Source: Bacteroidaceae bacterium (GTDB lineage Bacteria > Bacteroidota > Bacteroidia > Bacteroidales > Bacteroidaceae). From it: 52,646 nt of DNA. The DNA is taken from contig JAUUPT010000024.1 in NCBI GenBank assembly GCA_030843315.1, positions 1-52,646 of the forward strand, read 5' to 3'. Positions 32,445 to 40,461 of this stretch are shown here, piece after piece (positions within the stretch are counted from its first letter, which is position 1; the number at the start of each line of letters is the position of its first letter). A program made the position numbers and the translations under genes. Under the pieces are notes generated by a model. That model did not search any database. It was not told the DNA's origin and saw only the letters and a list, made by a program, of their open reading frames with translations.

Positions 32445-33920
32445 TTACACGTTGTAACTCCCCGATTTTGTATCTCCCCCGTGTCCCGTCCAATTCTCAT
32501 GGTAGAATTGTCCGCGCAGTTCGTCTGTCCGTTCAAAGGTGTGCGCACCGAAGTAGTCGCGCTGGGCTTGAATCATGTTGGCAGGCAACTTGGCAGAAAC
32601 CAGCGAATAGAAATAATTCAGTGCGGACGAGAAGGCGGGTACCGGAAGTTCTTCCTTCATAGCTTGCGACACCAGGTGCTTCCAGCCGGAAAGCAATTGC
32701 TGCATCTCATTCTTGAAGTAAGGCGCCAGCAGCAGATGGCGGGGCTTGTTCTCTGCCTCGAATGCAGCGGCAATATCGTTCAGGAAGATACTGCGGATGA
32801 TGCAGCCTCCCCGCCACATACGGGCAATGGATGCCTGGTCGAGCTTCCACCCGAAAGCATCGGAAGCGCGTTGCAACACGGCAAAACCTTGCGCGTAGGA
32901 CACCAGTTTGGAAGCATAGAGCGCAGAGTGGATATCTTTCACCAGCTCCAGCTTATTGTACACTACCTGCGAGTGTTGGCAAGCAAACTGCTTGGAAGCC
33001 GCCTCGCGCAACTCCTTCTGTGCCGACAAACTGCGTTCGAATACCGCCGTAGCAATCAGCCCCAACGGCATACCCAGTTCCATCGCGTTGATGACGGACC
33101 ATTTGCCCGTCCCCTTCTGTCCGGCGGTGTCCAGTATCTTGTCTATCAGATATCCGCCCGACTTATCTTTATGGCGCAGGATATTGGCAGTTATCTCAAT
33201 GAGGTAGCTGCGCAGATTGCCTTCGTTCCAGCGGGCAAAGACTTCCGCCATCTGTTCGTTGTTCAGGTCGAGCAGCCGCTTCATCACCCAATAGGCCTCG
33301 GCAATGAGTTGCATATCGCCATACTCGATGCCATTGTGTATCATCTTCACAAAGTGACCGGAACCGGCAGGACCGATCCACTGGCAACACGGAGTGCCGT
33401 CGGACGCCTTTGCTGCAATGCTCTGCAAGATGGGCTTCACTTCCTCCCACGCACTCTCCGAACCTCCGGGCATGATGGATGCGCCATTCAACGCTCCTTC
33501 TTCTCCGCCGGACACACCGGCACCCACGAAGCGGAAGCCTTTCTTCTCGGCCAGTTCCACACGGCGGTTGGTATCTTCGTAATTGGAGTTACCACCGTCT
33601 ATCAATATATCTCCCTCAGTAAGGTGGGGGAAAAGTTGTTCCATCAGTTCATCTACCGCACTGCCGGCACGAACCATCATCATTATTTTGCGAGGTGTAG
33701 CGATGGAAGCCACAAACCCGGCTATATCCGTATAGCCTTCAATGCTCTTTCCGCGGGCACGACCGTTTACGAAACGCTCCACCACCCCTTCTTCTACTCC
33801 CGGAACGGTACGATTGTAAACCGAAACGTTCCACCCCTTATCTGCCATATTGAGGGCCAAATTCTCTCCCATAACGGCAAGTCCGATAAGACCAATGTCT
33901 GTTTTATTTAAGTTCTCCAT
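32445..33920 (-). CDS. gnd: 6-phosphogluconate dehydrogenase, decarboxylating
   Basis: A 491-residue enzyme converting 6-phosphogluconate to ribulose 5-phosphate with NADP+. Start is the ATG at 33918-33920, giving MENLNKTDIGLIGLAVMGEN; an upstream in-frame start would add an unlikely hydrophobic tail. GLAVMGENLALNMADKG is the nucleotide motif, GVSGGEEGALNGASIMPGG the substrate loop and KMIHNGIEYGDMQLIAE contains the catalytic Lys and Glu. The C-terminal tail FYHENWTGHGGD reaches into the partner subunit. First gene of gnd-zwf-pgl. Confidence 0.96.
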   Translation of the reverse strand: MENLNKTDIGLIGLAVMGENLALNMADKGWNVSVYNRTVPGVEEGVVERFVNGRARGKSIEGYTDIAGFVASIATPRKIMMMVRAGSAVDELMEQLFPHLTEGDILIDGGNSNYEDTNRRVELAEKKGFRFVGAGVSGGEEGALNGASIMPGGSESAWEEVKPILQSIAAKASDGTPCCQWIGPAGSGHFVKMIHNGIEYGDMQLIAEAYWVMKRLLDLNNEQMAEVFARWNEGNLRSYLIEITANILRHKDKSGGYLIDKILDTAGQKGTGKWSVINAMELGMPLGLIATAVFERSLSAQKELREAASKQFACQHSQVVYNKLELVKDIHSALYASKLVSYAQGFAVLQRASDAFGWKLDQASIARMWRGGCIIRSIFLNDIAAAFEAENKPRHLLLAPYFKNEMQQLLSGWKHLVSQAMKEELPVPAFSSALNYFYSLVSAKLPANMIQAQRDYFGAHTFERTDELRGQFYHENWTGHGGDTKSGSYNV

Positions 33921-33997
33921 ATTCTCTATAAATTTAACTTTATATGGAAACAAAGTGCTTATAGCATTTGTTCGTATGAATTTCGAAAATAAAATAT

Positions 33998-34005
33998 TAC
34001 TTTTG
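33998..34005 (+). promoter_or_regulatory. -7 element for the symporter gene
   Basis: TACTTTTG, 42 nt before the ATG. A TTTG at 33967-33970 is further away than normal. Confidence 0.4.
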
Positions 34006-34047
34006 TCAATCAGAAAGCGATATCGCTAAAACAGAAACTCAAAGCTT

Positions 34048-35223
34048 ATGAAGAAGTTCCACATCGGATTATTGCCACGCATCGTCATCGCCATCATCTT
34101 AGGTATTCTTTTCGGTAATTTCCTTCCGGGCGGACTGGTGCGGTTGTTCGTGACGTTCAATGCCATCTTCAGCGAATTCCTTAACTTCTCCATCCCGCTC
34201 ATCATCGTGGGATTGGTAACCATTGCCATTGCCGACATCGGAAAAGGAGCAGGGAAGATGCTGGTCGTAACGGCACTTATAGCCTATGGCGCCACGCTAT
34301 TCTCCGGTTTCCTCTCCTACTTCACCGGGGCTGCGGTGTTCCCTTCGCTCATCACGACCGGGGTGCCGCTCGAAGAGGTGAGCGAGGCAAAAGGCATCCT
34401 TCCTTACTTCTCCGTAGCCATCCCGCCGCTGATGAATGTGATGACGGCATTGGTACTGGCTTTCACCCTGGGTTTGGGGTTGGCACACCTGGAAAGCACT
34501 GCACTGAAGAACGTGGCGCGCGACTTTCAGGAGATCATTGTCCGCACCATCAGCGCGGTGATATTGCCGTTGCTGCCTATCTATATCTTTGGCATTTTTC
34601 TGAACATGACGCATTCGGGACAAGTGTTCGGCATACTGATGGTCTTTATCAAGATTATTGGCATTATCTTCTTGCTGCATATCTTCCTTTTGATATTCCA
34701 GTATTGCATTGCCGGCCTGTTTGTCCGTAAGAATCCGTTCAAACTGTTGGGGCGGATGCTGCCGGCTTACTTCACGGCACTGGGCACACAATCCAGTGCC
34801 GCCACCATCCCCGTCACACTGGAGCAGACCAAGAAGAACGGGGTATCTGCCGATATAGCAGGGTTCGTGGTTCCTCTTTGCGCCACCATCCATCTGTCGG
34901 GCAGCACGTTGAAGATTGTGGCGTGTGCCCTGGCACTGATGATTATGCAGGGTATGCCCTATGATTTTTCCCTGTTTGCCGGATTCATCTTTATGCTGGG
35001 CATCACGATGGTGGCTGCGCCGGGTGTTCCGGGAGGTGCTATCATGGCTGCACTCGGCATCCTGCAATCCATGCTGGGGTTCGATGAATCGGCACAGGCG
35101 CTGATGATTGCCCTCTACATTGCGATGGATAGCTTCGGAACTGCCTGCAATGTGACGGGCGACGGTGCCATTGCACTGGTCATAGACAAAGTGATGGGAA
35201 AGAAAACAGTAACAAATCACTAA
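34048..35223 (+). CDS. Dicarboxylate/amino acid:cation symporter (DAACS family)
   Basis: A 391-residue inner-membrane symporter with about eight helices and two re-entrant loops. The serine-rich loop is GTQSSAATIPVT (about 251-262) and the transport-domain motif is MAALGI plus the Na+-site region SFGTACNVTGDGAIALV near the C-terminus. Homologues such as GltP, DctA and SstT import glutamate, aspartate, C4-dicarboxylates or serine/threonine with Na+ or H+. The substrate cannot be fixed here. The gene is divergent from gnd and apparently monocistronic. Confidence 0.92.
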   Translation: MKKFHIGLLPRIVIAIILGILFGNFLPGGLVRLFVTFNAIFSEFLNFSIPLIIVGLVTIAIADIGKGAGKMLVVTALIAYGATLFSGFLSYFTGAAVFPSLITTGVPLEEVSEAKGILPYFSVAIPPLMNVMTALVLAFTLGLGLAHLESTALKNVARDFQEIIVRTISAVILPLLPIYIFGIFLNMTHSGQVFGILMVFIKIIGIIFLLHIFLLIFQYCIAGLFVRKNPFKLLGRMLPAYFTALGTQSSAATIPVTLEQTKKNGVSADIAGFVVPLCATIHLSGSTLKIVACALALMIMQGMPYDFSLFAGFIFMLGITMVAAPGVPGGAIMAALGILQSMLGFDESAQALMIALYIAMDSFGTACNVTGDGAIALVIDKVMGKKTVTNH

Positions 35224-35240
35224 TCACCAATTACGAATCA
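35214..35240. repeat. Short dispersed motif, AATCACTAATCACCAAT type
   Basis: AAATCACTAATCACCAATTA overlaps the symporter stop codon and matches the motif at 19182-19204. Confidence 0.5.
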
Positions 35241-35317
35241 CTTCTCTAAAGTTTTGCCGTTTGGTGAAAAATAACGAATATTGCAGTCCGTAAGGACAGA
35301 AACAAAAAACTATTAGA

Positions 35318-36394
35318 ATGAAAAAAGCTCTTATCTCCGGAATCACCGGGCAAGACGGTTCGTTTCTTGCAGAATTTCTATTGCAAAAAGGATATGAAGT
35401 ACATGGCATCCTGCGCCGTTCTTCTTCTTTCAATACCGGACGCATCGAGCACCTCTACTTCGATGAGTGGGTGCGCGACATGAAGCAGAAGCGCACCATC
35501 AACCTGCACTATGGCGACATGACGGACTCCAGCTCGCTCATCCGCATCATCCAGACGGTGCAGCCCGATGAGATTTATAACCTTGCCGCACAAAGCCACG
35601 TCAAAGTATCTTTCGACGTACCCGAATATACAGCCGAGACCGATGCCGTAGGTACACTGCGTATGCTCGAAGCCGTACGCATCCTCGGCATGGAGAAGAA
35701 AACCAGAATCTACCAGGCATCCACCTCGGAGCTCTTTGGAAAAGTGCAGGAAGTTCCTCAGAAGGAAACTACTCCGTTCTATCCCCGTAGCCCCTACGGT
35801 GTAGCCAAGCAATACGGCTTCTGGATAACCAAGAACTACCGCGAAAGTTACGGTATGTTTGCCGTGAACGGTATCCTCTTCAACCATGAGAGCGAACGCC
35901 GCGGCGAAACTTTTGTAACAAGAAAGATAACCCTGGCTGCCGCCCGCATTGCCCAAGGTATGCAGGACAAGCTGTATTTAGGCAATCTGGATGCCCGCCG
36001 CGACTGGGGGTATGCCAGAGATTATGTAGAGTGCATGTGGCTCATGCTGCAACACGATACACCGGAAGACTTCGTCATCGCCACCGGAGAGATGCACACC
36101 GTACGCGAGTTTGCCACACTGGCTTTCCGTGAAGTAGGCATCGAACTTCGTTGGGAAGGCAAAGGAATAGATGAAAAAGGCATCGATACCAAGACCGGAA
36201 AGGTATATGTAGAAGTAGATCCCAAATACTTCCGCCCCTCCGAAGTAGAACAGTTGTTGGGAGATCCGACCAAAGCCAAAACCCAGCTCGGTTGGAATCC
36301 CAGACAGACCAGCTTTGAAGAATTAGTACGCATCATGGCAGCCCACGACATGAAGTTTGTGGAGAAGTTGTATCTGCGGTCAAAAGAAAAATAA
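35318..36394 (+). CDS. gmd: GDP-mannose 4,6-dehydratase
   Basis: A 358-residue extended-SDR enzyme converting GDP-mannose to GDP-4-keto-6-deoxymannose. The nucleotide motif is GITGQDGS (8-15). The catalytic set is visible as STSELFG (Ser/Thr and Glu) and SPYGVAKQYG (Tyr and Lys). NHESERRGETFVTRKI is the GDP-sugar and NADP region. The next gene, fcl, starts 7 nt later and completes GDP-L-fucose synthesis. Bacteroides uses this route for fucosylated surface glycans, in parallel with the Fkp salvage path. Confidence 0.97.
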   Translation: MKKALISGITGQDGSFLAEFLLQKGYEVHGILRRSSSFNTGRIEHLYFDEWVRDMKQKRTINLHYGDMTDSSSLIRIIQTVQPDEIYNLAAQSHVKVSFDVPEYTAETDAVGTLRMLEAVRILGMEKKTRIYQASTSELFGKVQEVPQKETTPFYPRSPYGVAKQYGFWITKNYRESYGMFAVNGILFNHESERRGETFVTRKITLAAARIAQGMQDKLYLGNLDARRDWGYARDYVECMWLMLQHDTPEDFVIATGEMHTVREFATLAFREVGIELRWEGKGIDEKGIDTKTGKVYVEVDPKYFRPSEVEQLLGDPTKAKTQLGWNPRQTSFEELVRIMAAHDMKFVEKLYLRSKEK

Positions 36395-36401
36395 ATATAA
36401 A

Positions 36402-37520
36402 ATGTTAGACAAGAACGCCAAAATATATGTAGCAGGCCACCGCGGACTGGTAGGCTCTGCCATCTGGAATAACCTCCGGGAGAAAGGTTATACCAACCTC
36501 GTCGGTAAAACCCACCAAGAGCTCGACCTTCTCGACGGAGTAGCCGTGCGCAGTTTCTTCGACGAAGAGCAACCGGAATATGTGTTCCTCGCCGCCGCCT
36601 TCGTAGGCGGCATCATGGCCAACAGCATCTACCGTGCCGACTTCATCTACAAGAATCTGCAAATCCAGCAGAACGTTATCGGTGAGAGCTTCCGTCACAA
36701 CGTGAAGAAACTTCTCTTCCTGGGCAGTACCTGCATCTACCCCCGCGATGCCGAGCAACCGATGAAAGAGGACGCCCTCCTCACCTCCCCGTTGGAATAT
36801 ACCAACGAACCGTATGCCATCGCCAAAATAGCCGGGCTGAAGATGTGCGAAAGTTTCAACCTGCAATACGGCACAAACTATATCGCCGTAATGCCCACCA
36901 ACCTCTACGGCCCCAACGATAACTTCGACCTGGAACGCAGCCACGTGCTCCCTGCCATGATACGCAAGATACACCTTGCCCACTGCCTGAAACAAGGTGA
37001 CTGGGACGCCGTGCGCCGGGACATGAACCGACGTCCGGTAGAAGGCATCAACGGAGATAGCAGTAAAGAAGAGATACTGGGCATCCTGAAGAAATACGGC
37101 ATCAGCGAAGAAGAAGTAAAGCTATGGGGCACCGGCACGCCCTTGCGCGAATTCCTCTGGAGCGAAGAAATGGCCGATGCCAGTGTATTCGTAATGGAGC
37201 ATGTAGACTTCAAAGATACCTATAAACCGGGCGACAAGGATATACGCAATTGCCATATCAACATCGGTACAGGTAAAGAAATCACTATCCGCCAATTGGC
37301 AGAACTGATCGTCAGCACCGTAGGCTATCAAGGCAAACTCACCTTCGACAGCAGCAAACCCGACGGCACCATGCGCAAGCTCACCGATCCCGGTAAGTTG
37401 CATGCATTGGGCTGGCATCACAAGATAGAGATTGAAGAAGGCGTACAACGAATGTACAACTGGTATTCCTTTTCTCTTTCAGAAAACGATTTTTCTGCTA
37501 AAAGTTTGCTTTCTATATAG
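36402..37520 (+). CDS. fcl: GDP-L-fucose synthase
   Basis: A 372-residue epimerase-reductase making GDP-L-fucose from the gmd product. The start is ATG 36402, which gives MLDKNAKIYVAGHRGLVGSA with the NADP motif intact. Catalytic residues lie in SSTCIYP-like GSTCIYPRDAEQP and in NEPYAIAKIAG (Tyr and Lys). The tract around 205-250 holds an insert (VEGINGDSSKEEILGILKKYGISEEEV) that makes it about 50 residues longer than the E. coli enzyme. The final 20 residues are unusual and overlap the -33 element of the downstream promoter. Confidence 0.95.
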   Translation: MLDKNAKIYVAGHRGLVGSAIWNNLREKGYTNLVGKTHQELDLLDGVAVRSFFDEEQPEYVFLAAAFVGGIMANSIYRADFIYKNLQIQQNVIGESFRHNVKKLLFLGSTCIYPRDAEQPMKEDALLTSPLEYTNEPYAIAKIAGLKMCESFNLQYGTNYIAVMPTNLYGPNDNFDLERSHVLPAMIRKIHLAHCLKQGDWDAVRRDMNRRPVEGINGDSSKEEILGILKKYGISEEEVKLWGTGTPLREFLWSEEMADASVFVMEHVDFKDTYKPGDKDIRNCHINIGTGKEITIRQLAELIVSTVGYQGKLTFDSSKPDGTMRKLTDPGKLHALGWHHKIEIEEGVQRMYNWYSFSLSENDFSAKSLLSI

Positions 37521-37535
37521 AAAGGCTTATATTTG
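37505..37535 (+). promoter_or_regulatory. Promoter of the acyl-CoA synthetase-like gene
   Basis: TTTG (37505-37508), 19-nt gap, TATATTTG (37528-37535), 29 nt before the ATG. The -33 element lies inside the 3' end of fcl. Confidence 0.75.
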
Positions 37536-37563
37536 CACATATTTTATACAAATGTGCAATATC

Positions 37564-39222
37564 ATGGAGCAAAGTTTTATAGCCTATATAGAAGACAGCA
37601 TCAAAACAAATTGGGATTTGGATGCCCTGACTGACTATAAAGGAGCAACGTTACAATACAAAGATGTAGCCCGTAAAATAGAAAAGCTACATATTATTTT
37701 TGAAGCAAGCGGTATTAAGAAAGGCGATAAAATTGCCGTCTGCGGCCGTAATAGTTCCCACTGGGGAGTAACTTTCCTTGCCACTCTGACGTATGGAGCT
37801 GTCATCGTTCCCATCCTTCACGAATTCAAGGCAGACAATGTACATAACATTGTAAACCACTCCGAAGCGAAGCTACTCTTCGTGGGCGACCAGGTATGGG
37901 AGAACCTCAACGAAAGTGCCATGCCCCTGCTGGAAGGCATCATGATGATGGCCGACTTCTATATTCTTGTTTCCCGCAGTGAAAAACTGAACTATGCGCG
38001 CGAACATCTCAATGAAATGTTCGGCAAGAAATATCCCAAGAACTTCCGCAAGGAACACGTAGATTACCATAAAGACCAACCCGACGAACTGGCAGTCATC
38101 AACTATACTTCCGGCACTACCAGCTATTCCAAGGGAGTAATGCTGCCCTACCGCAGCCTGTGGTCAAACACCAAATTTGCCTTCGAAGTACTGCCGCTGA
38201 AAGCCGGTGACAAGATCGTATCCATGCTGCCGATGGCACACATGTACGGACTGGCTTTCGAATTCCTTTATGAGTTCGCAGTGGGCTGTCACATCTTCTT
38301 CCTCACCCGCATGCCCAGTCCGAAGATTATCTTCCAGGCATTTACCGAGGTAAAACCCAATATTATTATAGCCGTTCCGCTCATTATCGAAAAGATAATA
38401 AAGAAGAGTGTACTGCCCAAGCTGGAAACGCCGACAATGAAGTTATTGCTGAAAGTTCCTATCATCAATGATAAGATAAAAAACACCATACGCGAGCAAA
38501 TGATACAGGCCTTCGGCGGTAACTTCACAGAAATCATTGTGGGCGGCGCCGCTTTCAATCAGGAAGTGGAACAATTCCTGAAGCTGATAGATTTCCCCTA
38601 CACAGTAGGCTACGGAATGACCGAATGCGGCCCTATCATCTGTTACGAAGACTGGACACGCTTCAAACCCGGTTCTTGCGGAAAGGCCGTGCCACGCATG
38701 GAAGTGAAGGTTCTTTCACCCGACCCTGCCAACATCCCGGGAGAGATTGTATGTCGCGGCCCCAATGTAATGTTGGGCTACTACAAGAACGAAGAAGCTA
38801 CCGAGCAAGTACTCGACAAAGACGGATGGCTGCACACCGGTGACCTCGCTCTGATGGACGAAGAAGGCAACGTCAGCATTAAAGGCCGCAGCAAGAATAT
38901 GCTCCTCGGCCCCAGCGGACAGAATATCTATCCCGAAGAAATAGAAGATAAGCTGAACAATATGCCGTATGTATCCGAAAGCATCATCGTTCAGCAGAAT
39001 GAAAAGCTCGTCGGCCTGGTTTATCCCGACTTTGACGAAGCCTTCGCCCACGGACTGAACAACGACGACATAGAACGCGTCATGGAAGAAAACCGTGTTG
39101 CTCTGAATGCCGAACTGCCTGCATACAGCCAGATATTCAAAATGAAGATTTATCCCGAAGAATTTGAAAAAACACCGAAGAAATCCATCAAGCGCTTCTT
39201 GTATCAAGAGGCTAAAGGATAA
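37564..39222 (+). CDS. AMP-binding enzyme (long-chain acyl-CoA synthetase-like)
   Basis: A 552-residue adenylate-forming enzyme expected to activate a carboxylic (fatty) acid with ATP and probably CoA. The P-loop at 181-192 reads YTSGTTSYSKGV, where the usual form is YTSGTTGxPKGV; the Gly and Pro of the loop are replaced by Ser and Tyr/Ser. GYGMTECGPII, the HTGD-type aspartate in GWLHTGDLALMD, GRSKNMLLGPSGQNIYPEEIE and the C-terminal catalytic lysine region KTPKKSIKRFLYQE are all present, so it should be active. It starts at ATG 37564; the upstream frame overlaps fcl and is not credible. The surface-repeat gene follows 9 nt later. Confidence 0.92.
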   Translation: MEQSFIAYIEDSIKTNWDLDALTDYKGATLQYKDVARKIEKLHIIFEASGIKKGDKIAVCGRNSSHWGVTFLATLTYGAVIVPILHEFKADNVHNIVNHSEAKLLFVGDQVWENLNESAMPLLEGIMMMADFYILVSRSEKLNYAREHLNEMFGKKYPKNFRKEHVDYHKDQPDELAVINYTSGTTSYSKGVMLPYRSLWSNTKFAFEVLPLKAGDKIVSMLPMAHMYGLAFEFLYEFAVGCHIFFLTRMPSPKIIFQAFTEVKPNIIIAVPLIIEKIIKKSVLPKLETPTMKLLLKVPIINDKIKNTIREQMIQAFGGNFTEIIVGGAAFNQEVEQFLKLIDFPYTVGYGMTECGPIICYEDWTRFKPGSCGKAVPRMEVKVLSPDPANIPGEIVCRGPNVMLGYYKNEEATEQVLDKDGWLHTGDLALMDEEGNVSIKGRSKNMLLGPSGQNIYPEEIEDKLNNMPYVSESIIVQQNEKLVGLVYPDFDEAFAHGLNNDDIERVMEENRVALNAELPAYSQIFKMKIYPEEFEKTPKKSIKRFLYQEAKG

Positions 39223-39231
39223 TCCATAAAT

Positions 39232-40455
39232 ATGAAAAGAACTTTCTCACTTATCTTTCTGTCCCTGCTCATTGCAGGGACAGCTTTTGCACAGGACAAT
39301 CAAACACCACGGACAAATCACGGTCCGGTAGGCATCAACCTCTCCTTATGGAAGAACATCGCCACGCAACGAACCGATACCGTAGGAAGTACCTGCTTCA
39401 ACCTGGGGTTATTCTCCGCCATGAACCGCCTGGACGGATTGGGAATCAATATTCTTGGCGCAGCAGTAGGCAGAGATGCGAACGGTGTGCAAATAGCAGG
39501 AATATCGAATGCAGTGGGTGGAAACATGCATGGCATTCAGATAGCAGGAATCTGCAACGTCAACGGCAACGACCTCACAGGTTTGTCCATATCCGGTCTG
39601 GTAGGTATTACTGGGAACAACTCCCGGGGAGTTACCTTCTCCGGCTTGGCAAACATCAATGGACATAGCAGTAGCGGTGTCTCCATAGGAGGTTTATTAA
39701 ACATCAGCGGAGAAAATGCCAGCGGTGTACACTTTGCCGGTCTTGCCAACATCACCGGTGAAAACTTTCAAGGCCTTTCCTCATCCGCCCTGTTGAACGT
39801 GGTGGGCGAAAACATGAAAGGTGTACAACTATCCGGACTTGCCAGCATCACCGCCAGAGACATGACGGGTGTCCAAATTTCCGGTATAGGCAACGTAGTA
39901 GCCGGCACAGCCCAAGGCTTGCAGATAGCTCCCGCCAACATGGCTATTCATGCCAAAGGACTCCAAATCGGATTATTCAACTATTACAAAAAGAGTTTGG
40001 ATGGTTTTCAGTTAGGATTGGTCAATGCCAACCCCGATACCAAAGTACAAATGATGCTTTTTGGCGGTAATGCGACCAAGTTGAATGTAGGTGCCCGCTT
40101 TAAGAACAAACTATTCTATACCATTCTCGGTGGTGGCACTCATTATCTGGATTTCGGTGACAAGTTCTCTGCCGCCCTGTTTTATCGTGCCGGTCTGGAA
40201 TTGCCGCTCTATAAGCAGTTGTTCATCAGCGGCGATCTAGGTTATCAGCACATCGAAACCTTCAAGAACAAAGACTATGGCATTCCGGCCCGTCTATATG
40301 CCCTCCAGGCCCGTGTCAATCTGGAATACCGGCTGACAGACCAGTTCGGCGTATTCCTAACCGGAGGTTACGGCGGTAGCCGTTATTACACTAAAGGCAG
40401 AACTTATGACAAAGGGGTAATTGTAGAAGGAGGATTGGTGTTGTTTAAATACTAA
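39232..40455 (+). CDS. Exported protein with 16-residue tandem repeats (LA_2272-type surface repeat)
   Basis: A 407-residue protein with a signal peptide (1-20, AFAQD). From about residue 85 to 228 there are nine consecutive repeats of 16 residues with the pattern G(V/I/L)x(I/F/L)xG(L/I)xNxxGxxxx, for example GVTFSGLANINGHSSS. Degenerate copies lie before (about 69-84) and after (229-257). This should fold as a narrow beta-solenoid. The last 140 residues alternate in strand-like fashion and end with a C-terminal aromatic-containing FKY, so it may be anchored as an outer-membrane barrel. It resembles the LA_2272 surface-repeat annotation. Function unknown. Its stop is 6 nt from the converging fbp stop. 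Confidence 0.8.
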   Translation: MKRTFSLIFLSLLIAGTAFAQDNQTPRTNHGPVGINLSLWKNIATQRTDTVGSTCFNLGLFSAMNRLDGLGINILGAAVGRDANGVQIAGISNAVGGNMHGIQIAGICNVNGNDLTGLSISGLVGITGNNSRGVTFSGLANINGHSSSGVSIGGLLNISGENASGVHFAGLANITGENFQGLSSSALLNVVGENMKGVQLSGLASITARDMTGVQISGIGNVVAGTAQGLQIAPANMAIHAKGLQIGLFNYYKKSLDGFQLGLVNANPDTKVQMMLFGGNATKLNVGARFKNKLFYTILGGGTHYLDFGDKFSAALFYRAGLELPLYKQLFISGDLGYQHIETFKNKDYGIPARLYALQARVNLEYRLTDQFGVFLTGGYGGSRYYTKGRTYDKGVIVEGGLVLFKY

Positions 40456-40461
40456 TCACTA

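Noticed and set aside
32481..33911. 476-residue reading frame antisense to gnd
   Set aside because: A long open antisense frame caused by codon use in gnd; gnd itself is unmistakable.
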